From a virus: a DNA stretch of 25,679 nucleotides. The notes beneath the pieces are model-generated. The model saw only the letters and a list, made by a program, of their open reading frames with translations, was not told where the DNA came from and searched no databases. The position numbers and the translations under genes were made by a program. Shown here one piece after another: positions 18,590 to 24,516 of this stretch. Position 1 is the first letter of the stretch. Every line of letters begins with the position of its first letter. The stretch covers positions 1-25,679 of IMG/VR virus record IMGVR_UViG_3300037961_000267; one strand, written 5' to 3'.

Positions 18590-19771
18590 TCAGCCGCCGT
18601 AACCAGCGTTGTTGGTAGCGGTTTGGACCGTACCGAACTGAGCCGGAGGAGTGGCGGTACCAGCAAACAGCTCAACGGCTGCAGCGGGGTTGAGGTAATC
18701 TGCCCCCATAGCCAAGCGCCCCAAAATCACATCACCTTGGTATACCACAGAGATGTCACCCGAGGTGACCTGAACTTGAGGTCCGATAGCTTCGACACAA
18801 CCAGCAGCTTCACGTTGGAAGATGAGGCCGCAGGAGTTTGCGAAGTTAGAAGCTTGACCGTAATCGTTGTTGATACCGGTCACGCTATTACGACCATCTT
18901 CAATGGCTTCACCCACGAACGAACCGGTCTCGCCAGGATCAGCGACACCAGGGTTGGTGGCAGAAGCAGTACCAAACTTAGTACCGTACTGAGAGAAGAA
19001 TGGGATGTTCATCGACTTGTAGATCTTGATGCCTGCAATTTCGATGATGCCCTGGCCGCCTTGCAGCGCAGTGCCTTGCTCGTCCCGGTTCACCAATCCG
19101 TTGCTGCCAACAGCTTGGATCAGTTCATAGTATTGGCGAGGGTTAAGTACACCCACGCGACCTTCGGAACTAACACCTTTTTCGTCAAGTGCAGCAGCAG
19201 CGTCATAGAAAGCAGCCACAAGTTTGGCAGAATCGTATGCATCAGAAGCAGCAGTACCAGAGGAACCAACACGAATTTGGGTTCCGCCGGGCTCGATGAA
19301 AGAGGATTTTTGGACAGGAGACTTAGCCCGAGCACCGCGAGTGATAGCGCGGAAGATCAGACGGTCATACTTTTGTGCGAGTGCATAGCCGATCTTTTTA
19401 GAGATCTCGCCACGCAGTTCGTAGTGAGCCAGAGTCTCATCAAGGTCGTAAACGAATGCACTTGAGATCAAGAGATCGTCAACCGTGATGGTCTTCTCTG
19501 CCACCGGAGGTGCACCGTCGGAGTTACCGAGGATTGCATTTCCGGGGGTGTGATATTCAGCAGTGGTGCGGCCCGTGTAGATGAACTGCATGGATTTGCC
19601 GCTCTTCAGAGTACGCTTCATCACCATATCACGGGCGATAGCGTTATACTCGAAGCCTTTGAACATCTCTCCAGAGAAGAGTTTCAAATACAGGGCGCGA
19701 GAATCAGCCGCGCCATTAAGACTACCAGGCCGTGAAAGGCTAGTAGTCAGGTCAGAACTTTGATGTGCCAT
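18590..19771 (-). CDS. gp10: Major capsid protein (gp10)
   Basis: The major shell protein, with 393 residues and the HK97-type fold expected for T7-like capsids. Blocks close to T7 gp10 are LYLKLFSGEMFKGFEYNAIA (about residues 28-47), KRTLKSGKSMQFIYTGRT (about 52-69), EKTITVDDLLISSAFVYDLD (about 92-111) and AHYELRGEISKKIGYALAQK (about 114-133). The C terminus is Gly/Ala-rich. The ATG at 19771 is preceded by TACTCCTTACA, not by an SD sequence, which is odd for the most abundant virion protein. The gene stands alone between a structured leader and a strong terminator, so it probably has its own transcription signals. Confidence 0.97.
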   Translation of the reverse strand: MAHQSSDLTTSLSRPGSLNGAADSRALYLKLFSGEMFKGFEYNAIARDMVMKRTLKSGKSMQFIYTGRTTAEYHTPGNAILGNSDGAPPVAEKTITVDDLLISSAFVYDLDETLAHYELRGEISKKIGYALAQKYDRLIFRAITRGARAKSPVQKSSFIEPGGTQIRVGSSGTAASDAYDSAKLVAAFYDAAAALDEKGVSSEGRVGVLNPRQYYELIQAVGSNGLVNRDEQGTALQGGQGIIEIAGIKIYKSMNIPFFSQYGTKFGTASATNPGVADPGETGSFVGEAIEDGRNSVTGINNDYGQASNFANSCGLIFQREAAGCVEAIGPQVQVTSGDISVVYQGDVILGRLAMGADYLNPAAAVELFAGTATPPAQFGTVQTATNNAGYGG

Positions 19772-20026
19772 TGTAAGGAGTAAAAAGTATTATCTAACTC
19801 CTAAAGCTTTAGGAAAATTTTGTAGCAAATTTTTTGTGGTCTATCCCACCGTCTAGACGGCTAATGGGTATCCGCGTACGGGCCAAAAGCCAAAGCAGGG
19901 CAGGTCCTACTCCGAGGTGCCTGCCCCACAGGCGTGGCTGCTTTCCGGTCAGCCACTCCTTAAACCGTCCTTCGGGCTTTACAATTGTGGAAAGCTCGTT
20001 ACCTTATATGTGAGGGGTGCAGAGGG
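19772..20026 (-). promoter_or_regulatory. Structured capsid-gene leader (intergenic)
   Basis: This 255-bp gap is the only long non-coding stretch in the window. In RNA order it holds a GTGGCTG/CAGCCAC hairpin (19956-19934); GCCTG-TGGGG-CAGGC (19933-19919), which competes with GGGCAGG/CCTGCCC (19926-19898, with an inner CCT/AGG pair); the palindrome CCGTCTAGACGG (19860-19849); GTGG/CCAC (19849-19836); and the palindrome CCTAAAGCTTTAGG (19813-19800). Next to the capsid ATG, AGGAGT (19802-19797) can pair with ACTCCT (19781-19776). No convincing reading frame was found. A role in capsid mRNA stability, processing or translation is inferred. Confidence 0.6.
20002..20020 (-). promoter_or_regulatory. 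Candidate T3/T7-type phage RNA polymerase promoter
   Basis: On the minus strand this reads GCACCCCTCACATATAAGG. The CCCTCAC part equals that of the T3 promoter (AACCCTCACTAAAGGG), and CTCAC followed by an AT-rich stretch and GG resembles the T7 core (CTCACTATAGGG). It lies just after the last mini-gene and upstream of the capsid gene, where T7 has its strong phi10 promoter. Known marine Syn5-type promoters differ, so this is a positional and motif-based guess. It would give a leader of about 230 nt. Confidence 0.35.
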
Positions 20027-20128
20027 TCAGGACTTTTTAGTCTTGGCCTTTTTTTCTCCCTGTTTTTGTGTATTGACTGGACCGTAATAAGTTACGGCAG
20101 CTTTTGCTTTGTTACTTTGATGCGACAT
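20027..20128 (-). CDS. 33-residue basic peptide with TYYG motif
   Basis: A 33-residue frame starting MSHQSNKAKAAVTYYGPVNT and ending in a Lys-rich tail (EKKAKTKKS). It overlaps the preceding peptide gene by 17 nt in another frame and has no SD sequence of its own, so it is probably translated by coupling and would share the riboswitch control. The AVTYYGPV core resembles the LTYRGV core of its neighbour, which may mean distant paralogy or chance. The function is unknown. Confidence 0.65.
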   Translation of the reverse strand: MSHQSNKAKAAVTYYGPVNTQKQGEKKAKTKKS

Positions 20129-20198
20129 TACGCTTGACAACGTAAGCAACGCCCCGGTAGGTCAGGACGACTTCTTTTTTTTGTGCAGTTTGAGACAT
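20112..20198 (-). CDS. Riboswitch-controlled 28-residue peptide (DUF4278-like, LTYRG)
   Basis: A 28-residue peptide beginning MSQTAQKKEVVLTYRGVAYV. The core LTYRGVAY matches the short cyanobacterial DUF4278 type, known mainly for its YRG motif. An SD sequence (GGAG, 6 nt before the ATG) lies directly after the pseudoknot strand of the glutamine riboswitch, so translation is probably gated by ligand binding. In cyanobacteria a related glutamine riboswitch controls a small inhibitor of glutamine synthetase. Whether this phage peptide acts on host nitrogen metabolism is unknown. It overlaps the next mini-gene by 17 nt. Confidence 0.82.
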   Translation of the reverse strand: MSQTAQKKEVVLTYRGVAYVVKRNVASK

Positions 20199-20213
20199 GA
20201 TGAACTCCGAATA

Positions 20214-20265
20214 CCTTACCCCCCGTTCCATGAGTAAGATGCCTGCGTCCCGAAAGGGATGAACG
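20214..20265 (-). promoter_or_regulatory. Glutamine-II riboswitch (downstream-peptide motif)
   Basis: Read on the minus strand, the element starts CGTTCATCCC. Stem P1 is CGTTC (20265-20261) with GAACG (20228-20224). An inner hairpin TCCC-TTTC-GGGA lies at 20259-20248, followed by GACGCAGG. A pseudoknot is visible: TCTTAC (20239-20234) in the P1 loop pairs with GTAAGG (20219-20214), just before the SD sequence. This agrees with the known architecture of the glutamine-binding downstream-peptide RNA of marine cyanobacteria, whose target is usually a short peptide gene. That is exactly what follows at 20198. It would tie translation of that gene to host glutamine, that is, nitrogen status. Confidence 0.85.
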
Positions 20266-20272
20266 TACGGCT

Positions 20273-20746
20273 TCAGTCTAGGAGTTTTTCGTGAATTGGC
20301 CCCATAGTGTCACCCTCCCAGTCGCGTTCAACGCTTGTGGGTGGGATGCCATTTAGCCACTTCTGCACTGACAAGAAGCAGCCACCGTTAGGTCCTACGA
20401 CACCGCCGTGCCAGTCATTGCGGTGAACGTAAACTGCTCTGCCAGTCTTCATTGTCTCTGGTGTACCAATCACTGACCCAGAATGTCTAAAGGTAATGCC
20501 ATGGATAGGTACCTCAAAACTATCTACGTTCGGATGGATGTGATCTGGCACAGGTGCATTGGGTTGTCCAATAAATAGTTGGGTCTGAAACTGTTTGTAT
20601 CTGTGGATAGTATATCCAACAAACCCGTCCATGAAGGTAAGATTATCAGAAGGTGGAAACAGAACGGGTTTTGTCTCAAAGAAAACTTTCATGTAGAATT
20701 CTAAATCAGTTTCTGGTTCAAAATCCCAAACGTCGATAAATTCCAT
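20273..20746 (-). CDS. Cupin-fold protein with candidate metal site
   Basis: A 157-residue protein with a single cupin-like beta-barrel. The first motif is around PDHIHPNVDSFEVPIHG (His69, His71, Glu78) and the second around VHRNDWHGG (His113). These four residues match the usual cupin metal ligands, though the His-to-Glu spacing is longer than in the textbook motif. Cupins range from oxygenases to binding proteins; no substrate can be named here. It is the largest gene in the island between scaffold and capsid. It could be a metabolic enzyme or a structural part. The start has no SD sequence. Its stop is 8 nt upstream of the riboswitch, so upstream transcripts read into that element. Confidence 0.75.
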   Translation of the reverse strand: MEFIDVWDFEPETDLEFYMKVFFETKPVLFPPSDNLTFMDGFVGYTIHRYKQFQTQLFIGQPNAPVPDHIHPNVDSFEVPIHGITFRHSGSVIGTPETMKTGRAVYVHRNDWHGGVVGPNGGCFLSVQKWLNGIPPTSVERDWEGDTMGPIHEKLLD

Positions 20747-20758
20747 GGTGGTGTTGGA

Positions 20759-20905
20759 TTAGTATCCTAGTTTTTTCAGCATTGCTTTTTTCTTTTCCTG
20801 TGCCTTCACAAACTTAGCAGCAGGAGCAACGTTTTCTTTTTTAGTCAGAAAGCCACGAGCAAAATCAAGAACAACGTTACTGTTCTTTTTCTTTTTGTTA
20901 GGCAT
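20759..20905 (-). CDS. Small Lys-rich protein, 48 residues
   Basis: A 48-residue frame, MPNKKKKNSNVVLDFARGFL at the start, then ENVAPAAKFVKAQEKKKAML, ending KKLGY. It has basic ends around a short hydrophobic, possibly helical stretch (VVLDFARGFL). It overlaps the preceding gene by one base and ends 12 nt before the cupin gene. Size, charge and packing match the other small genes of this island. The function is unknown; no motif is recognised. Confidence 0.73.
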   Translation of the reverse strand: MPNKKKKNSNVVLDFARGFLTKKENVAPAAKFVKAQEKKKAMLKKLGY

Positions 20906-21051
20906 TACTTTTTCTTTTTAATTTTAAGGTTTAGTTTCTTCAACTCATCGCGCAGCTTCCTTTCTTGTGCAGAATCGCCTTTCCTTGCAGCGTTAGTGAT
21001 TTGATTTCGGAGCTGCATCCTGCGTGCCATGAAGGCGTGATTACCGAACAT
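20905..21051 (-). CDS. Small helical basic protein, 48 residues
   Basis: A 48-residue frame starting MFGNHAFMARRMQLRNQITN and ending KKLNLKIKKKK. The middle (about residues 9-42) looks like one amphipathic charged helix (RKGDSAQERKLRDELKKL), possibly a coiled coil. The ATG is 2 nt after the preceding stop and the TAA shares one base with the next ATG (TAATG). Support comes from these junctions and the composition shared with its neighbours. The function is unknown. Confidence 0.75.
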   Translation of the reverse strand: MFGNHAFMARRMQLRNQITNAARKGDSAQERKLRDELKKLNLKIKKKK

Positions 21052-21053
21052 AA

Positions 21054-21215
21054 TCAAGCCCGTCGAGTATTTCGTTTTGCAGTTTTAGCAGCACGCTTGA
21101 AGTTTGCTGCAGTCGGTGCGCCTTTAGATCCAGGCTTACGCATCTTCTCGCCACTGCCTGCAGCGATGCGCTTACGTTTTGCGTGGATGTTAGCGTAAAG
21201 TCCGGGTTTAGCCAT
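21054..21215 (-). CDS. Conserved phage protein, KPGLYANIHAKR family
   Basis: A 53-residue protein starting MAKPGLYANIHAKRKRIAAG, with GEKMRKPGSKGAPT in the middle and a basic end (KTAKRNTRRA). I remember the 'KPGLYANIHAKRKRI..GSGE.MR.PG..GAPT' pattern from many marine phages, where it sits among structural genes without a known role. The start lies 3 nt after the preceding stop and has no SD sequence, so coupling is likely. Its stop is 2 nt before the next ATG. A 67-residue frame over the same bases (21041-21244) is a shadow. Confidence 0.88.
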   Translation of the reverse strand: MAKPGLYANIHAKRKRIAAGSGEKMRKPGSKGAPTAANFKRAAKTAKRNTRRA

Positions 21216-21218
21216 AAG

Positions 21219-21479
21219 TCAGCATTTCCATTTACGTAGTGCAAGAGCCTTCCGTGTAGGACGACCCTTACTGTCTTTCATTGGCCCTTTCACACCAGAC
21301 ATACGGGCACAAAAGGAACGCTTGCGTGGTCCGCCTTGTGGCTGAGGTGCTTTGAGGTTGGACCCTGTAGCTCTGTTGTATTTACGACGACCCTTTGCGG
21401 TGAGACCGCCAGTCGGCGATTTGTGTTCGCCAATCTTGAGACTGACAGAACGTGTACTACTTCTTGTAGCCTTTGCCAC
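21219..21479 (-). CDS. Conserved basic phage protein, 86 residues (DUF6321-like)
   Basis: An 86-residue basic protein with the blocks TGGLTAKGRRKYNRATGSNL (about residues 23-42), GPRKRSFCARMSGVKGPM (about 50-67) and the C-terminal RPTRKALALRKWKC. I recognise this as a small family widespread near phage structural genes, probably DUF6321, with no known function. The start is a GTG at 21479 preceded by GGAGG with an 8-nt spacer. The frame upstream of it has no ATG before an in-frame TGA. Two Cys (57 and the last residue) and many Arg/Lys suggest nucleic acid or metal binding, but that is inference. The stop is 3 nt before the next gene. Confidence 0.88.
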   Translation of the reverse strand: MAKATRSSTRSVSLKIGEHKSPTGGLTAKGRRKYNRATGSNLKAPQPQGGPRKRSFCARMSGVKGPMKDSKGRPTRKALALRKWKC

Positions 21480-21519
21480 CTTTCTTGCCTCCGCAAGAGC
21501 CTTTACCTTTGTGTGCCAT
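21457..21519 (-). CDS. 20-residue Lys/Gly-rich micro-protein
   Basis: A complete 20-residue frame, MAHKGKGSCGGKKGGKGYKK, with a strong SD sequence (GGAGG, 8 nt before the ATG). The start shares one base with the preceding stop. It is almost entirely Lys, Gly and Ser with one Cys. The next gene's SD lies inside it and the two genes overlap by 23 nt in different frames, so translation of this peptide may open or regulate the next start. It could be a real micro-protein, a leader peptide or both. The function is unknown. Confidence 0.6.
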   Translation of the reverse strand: MAHKGKGSCGGKKGGKGYKK

Positions 21520-21689
21520 CAGGACATCCTCCGGCCACGCAGGATTTTCAGATCAGAAGCATCGATTTTATTTGGATTGCCACCAAGACTTGCCATCCTC
21601 TTCTGTTTAGGTGACAGCTTTTTCATTTTCTTTTTCTTAGCAGGAGGTCGTCCTACTTTCGATCCGTATGTTCCAGGTCCGTAAGGCAT
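21519..21689 (-). CDS. Small basic phage protein, 56 residues
   Basis: Translates to a 56-residue protein starting MPYGPGTYGSKVGRPPAKKK and ending KILRGRRMS. It has a Lys-rich patch (residues 18-24), then LSPKQKRMASLGGNPNKIDA. I recall similar 'PYGPGTYG...PKQ..LA...GNPNKID' proteins from marine phages, but no function. The start is 2 nt after the scaffold stop. Its stop codon shares one base with the next gene's ATG (TGATG). Conserved-looking composition and exact junctions support a real gene. It may bind DNA or capsid through its basic segments; that is a guess from charge only. Confidence 0.85.
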   Translation of the reverse strand: MPYGPGTYGSKVGRPPAKKKKMKKLSPKQKRMASLGGNPNKIDASDLKILRGRRMS

Positions 21690-21691
21690 GG

Positions 21692-22477
21692 TTAAAAATC
21701 AAGATCAGATTGTTCTAGTCTTTGCATGACCTCTGCACGGTATGCAGGGTCACGGTCGTACCGTGGGTCTTGCATGGCACGGACAACCTCAGCCTGACTA
21801 CGGAACCCATTAGCGGGTGCCGCAGCCTTGCCTTGTAGAAGTTGCCCCTCCATACCCTCGGCTTCTGTATATCGGTAGTACAAGGCTTGTAGTGCAAGGT
21901 TGATTGCACCTACGTTGCCTGATTCAACTACACCATCAAACGCTTCGATTTCAGCTTGATCAAAGTTTTCTGCTGCCCAGGACACAAGAGCATTGTAGTT
22001 GTCAGCACCCCCAACACTTTGCTGAATCGATGTGACATCAGACTCACTAAGCTCTACGCCTTGTGGTTCTGAACCCATGCGTTCTTGCATTGCAAAGTAT
22101 GCATCGAGAAGTTCCTCAGAGGACATCTCTTTGAGAGACTCTAGTGTCTCTTCAGACAGACTACCGTTTTCATCGTACTCGTCGTTGACGGCTTGAAAAA
22201 ACTCAAGTGCTTCTTCTGAATAGTCACCGCTTTCCTCTTGTGTTTCTCCCTCTGCTTCACCTTCCTGTGCTTCCTCTTGGTTATCAGAACCAAGTTTGCT
22301 TTGCAGTTCAAGGTATGCTTTCTCAAGTTCTTGAGCATCTTTATATTTACCCGCAAGCAATTCATTTTGCTCACGCTCAAGCTGTTCAGCTACAGCAAGG
22401 TTTTCAGCATCACGTGCTTCTGCTGACTGTACGGCTTGAGGATCGTCACTGGGATCGTAGGTTAGAATTTCGGCCAT
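21692..22477 (-). CDS. gp9: Capsid scaffolding protein (gp9)
   Basis: This is the internal scaffold for procapsid assembly, which leaves the shell before or during DNA packaging. It has 261 residues, is strongly acidic and is predicted mostly helical. Glu/Gln-rich segments at about residues 20-90 include QEEAQEGEAEGETQEESGDY, and the C-terminal part is less acidic and ends EVMQRLEQSDLDF. Identification rests on its place directly after the portal, its size and its composition, since scaffolds diverge quickly in sequence. In T7 the capsid gene follows directly. Here about 1.9 kb with nine small genes separates scaffold from capsid. The stop is 2 nt before the next ATG. Confidence 0.92.
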   Translation of the reverse strand: MAEILTYDPSDDPQAVQSAEARDAENLAVAEQLEREQNELLAGKYKDAQELEKAYLELQSKLGSDNQEEAQEGEAEGETQEESGDYSEEALEFFQAVNDEYDENGSLSEETLESLKEMSSEELLDAYFAMQERMGSEPQGVELSESDVTSIQQSVGGADNYNALVSWAAENFDQAEIEAFDGVVESGNVGAINLALQALYYRYTEAEGMEGQLLQGKAAAPANGFRSQAEVVRAMQDPRYDRDPAYRAEVMQRLEQSDLDF

Positions 22478-24087
22478 TACTGTTGCTGGGGTGGTTGGTC
22501 AATAGGTGGTACAATTTCTTGACCCATCGCATTGTTGATAACTTCAGGTGCGTTGGGGTTCTTAGTTGGATCAAGGATAGGAGACTTGAGCATCTGACCC
22601 ATTTGTTGAGTCATCATCTGCTCTTCCTGGGTTTCCGCTGCTGCATCAGCCTCTTCCTCTTGCTGCTCCATACCTTTGACAAGGCCGAGCACATCAATAC
22701 CCTGTGCGGCAGCCAATCGTTTGATGGCTTCGTCTGGGTTGATGTACGTCATCATTGCCTCAGGTCCAATTGTCTGTGCAATCGTTGTGATAAATGTAGT
22801 CAATGCTTCTCGATCTTGGCCGCGGCCTAATGCATTGATACCGGCAACGATGGTTGGGTTGACAAGGTCTTTAGGAATCTTAGGAACTTCACCAGTGCGT
22901 TGCAATACCATGAGCTTGCGGTTCAGGTAAGGCACAAGGAACTCAACAGTCAGAAGGGAGAATAGTCCCCCCAATCCTTGTTCCAATTCGAGTTGTGTGA
23001 GGCGGACCTCTTCGGCAGTTGTGCGTTCTGATTGTCGAATGTTGAGTTGCATAAAGCCCTCAGCAATACGACGTTCAAGAACACTTGCCATGTTTGAAGC
23101 GGTGGCAAAGTCAGCAGTCTTACCTACCTGGATAACAGAGACATCATCAGGTCTTCCCTGTACAATAGCTCCGTTACCTGCGGCGGCAATAGTCTGTGGC
23201 TTAGTTGTAGAGGACGGACTGACGAGGAATACAACCTTCGCAGCAGCCGCGCTACCTTCTACAAGTGCCTGAGACAGTGCTTCGAGAGATCGAAGATCAC
23301 CAAGAAATTCTTCTACTCTACCCCTACCGTAGTTCTCACCATCAACCGCTGCAAATCTTAATACGAGCCAAGGATTTGCAGACAAAGGTGCTTTACCTTG
23401 ACTACCAGGAATGACCATGTCAAACACCTCTTGGTGCCAGACCATTCTGTTGTTTTCCCGACGGCAGTGGGTAAAGATCTCTACGTCTTCACCGTTGATA
23501 GTGGTTGTGTTGTTGTTTACATCATTTAGTTTTGAACCAAGCTGTTGCTGTACAACACCAGGCAAAAGCTTTTTGTTGATCAGCTCTTTGGTAACGATCT
23601 CAATAACATTGCCGTTTCCATCTCGATCTACAACGTATCTGTTCAGTGGGTAATGCTTAATGTTATCCTTATCCATAAACAGAAGTGCGTTACCACCAAC
23701 GACCAGATGCTTGATAGCTTGGTGGATGGTAACGCGATCAGTAGACGCAGCGATGGATTGCATCACCATGCGTTCAATCTTTGCAAAGCTCAGATCGAGT
23801 TCTGATTTAATGTCTGCTGGAAGTTCAGTGCCTAGTTTCTCATCACGAACTTGTAACTTAAAAAATGTAGTTTGTGGCGGAAGAAGCGCAAGCATCAACT
23901 TACTACTAAGAGTCGTCACCGCTTTGGATCCGACCGATTGCCACGGCTGAATAAGTTTTTCGTGTGTAGTTAGGCCTTGATCTTCACGAATGAGATAAGG
24001 AAGTGTAAGTCTTGAACACCGAACTGCAACGTTTAGAAACTCGGAACGGTTACTAGATAATGCATCGTACCTTTTTCTTGCAGTCAT
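22477..24087 (-). CDS. gp8: Portal protein (head-tail connector, gp8)
   Basis: The portal forms the dodecameric ring at one capsid vertex. DNA is packaged and ejected through it, and the tail attaches to it. The protein has 536 residues, matching my recollection of T7 gp8. Conserved blocks include PWQSVGSKAVTTLSSKLMLA (about residues 48-67) and IHQAIKHLVVGGNALLFM (about 122-139), both close to T7. The C terminus is Gln/Glu-rich and low in complexity (QQEEEADAAAETQEEQ and a final PPQQQ), as is common in these portals. The ATG at 24087 has no obvious SD sequence. The stop overlaps the scaffold start by one base (TAATG), consistent with coupled translation of portal and scaffold. Confidence 0.96.
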   Translation of the reverse strand: MTARKRYDALSSNRSEFLNVAVRCSRLTLPYLIREDQGLTTHEKLIQPWQSVGSKAVTTLSSKLMLALLPPQTTFFKLQVRDEKLGTELPADIKSELDLSFAKIERMVMQSIAASTDRVTIHQAIKHLVVGGNALLFMDKDNIKHYPLNRYVVDRDGNGNVIEIVTKELINKKLLPGVVQQQLGSKLNDVNNNTTTINGEDVEIFTHCRRENNRMVWHQEVFDMVIPGSQGKAPLSANPWLVLRFAAVDGENYGRGRVEEFLGDLRSLEALSQALVEGSAAAAKVVFLVSPSSTTKPQTIAAAGNGAIVQGRPDDVSVIQVGKTADFATASNMASVLERRIAEGFMQLNIRQSERTTAEEVRLTQLELEQGLGGLFSLLTVEFLVPYLNRKLMVLQRTGEVPKIPKDLVNPTIVAGINALGRGQDREALTTFITTIAQTIGPEAMMTYINPDEAIKRLAAAQGIDVLGLVKGMEQQEEEADAAAETQEEQMMTQQMGQMLKSPILDPTKNPNAPEVINNAMGQEIVPPIDQPPQQQ

Positions 24088-24091
24088 TTAA

Positions 24092-24514
24092 TTAACCGAT
24101 ATTTGGGCCACGTCCTGCACCACGTACACCAGGAGCAAGTCCAATTAGCAGACTGCTACGGCCACGGCGTTGACGTTTCTTTGGTTTTCTAAGTTTGACA
24201 CCACCATCCATGTCACTTCCGAACCGGACCCTTTGGTCGTTAGGTGTATACCCAGAAGGTTTTGGTTCTGGCGTTGGTGTAGTTGATGTTTCAACTCTTG
24301 TAGATGCAGGCCGTGCCTTGGGGACCGGCGGCGGTTTTGGAATCATCGCTTGCATAGCCTCGTAGGACTTGCGTTGCTGTTCCAGCATCCGTTGTGCTTG
24401 TGCTTCTGCACGTGCAATAGCTTCACGTTCACGACGTGCGGCTTCTGCACGAGCCTCACGAGCTGCCTTTTCTGCACGCTTACGTGCACGGCGCTCTCTT
24501 CCTCCTCCACACAT
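24092..24514 (-). CDS. Basic coiled-coil virion protein, gp7.3-like
   Basis: A 140-residue, very basic protein. It starts MCGGG, then has a long Arg/Ala/Glu helix (about residues 6-55), a Pro-rich linker (about 58-90), and a basic tail ending in GLAPGVRGAGRGPNIG. From memory, T7 gp7.3, a small virion protein involved in tail assembly and host range, ends with a similar basic, Ser/Leu, Gly-rich, 'NI' tail and lies directly upstream of portal gene 8. Position and tail pattern agree here, though the rest is not similar, so the assignment is inferred. Cys2 could suggest lipidation, but there is no signal peptide before it. It starts 2 nt after the preceding stop and ends 4 nt before the portal gene. 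Confidence 0.8.
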   Translation of the reverse strand: MCGGGRERRARKRAEKAAREARAEAARREREAIARAEAQAQRMLEQQRKSYEAMQAMIPKPPPVPKARPASTRVETSTTPTPEPKPSGYTPNDQRVRFGSDMDGGVKLRKPKKRQRRGRSSLLIGLAPGVRGAGRGPNIG

Positions 24515-24516
24515 GA

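Noticed and set aside
19849-19860. CCGTCTAGACGG as a phage attachment site or operator
   Set aside because: No integrase or second copy is in the window; as part of the capsid leader it is more simply an RNA hairpin or a chance palindrome.
21041-21244. 67-residue minus-strand frame
   Set aside because: It overlaps two better supported genes; the 53-residue KPGLYANIHAKR protein in another frame is of a recognisable family and fits the junctions exactly.
21336-21684. Plus-strand frames of 92 and 110 residues
   Set aside because: They are shadows of the small minus-strand genes; every supported gene in the window is on the minus strand.
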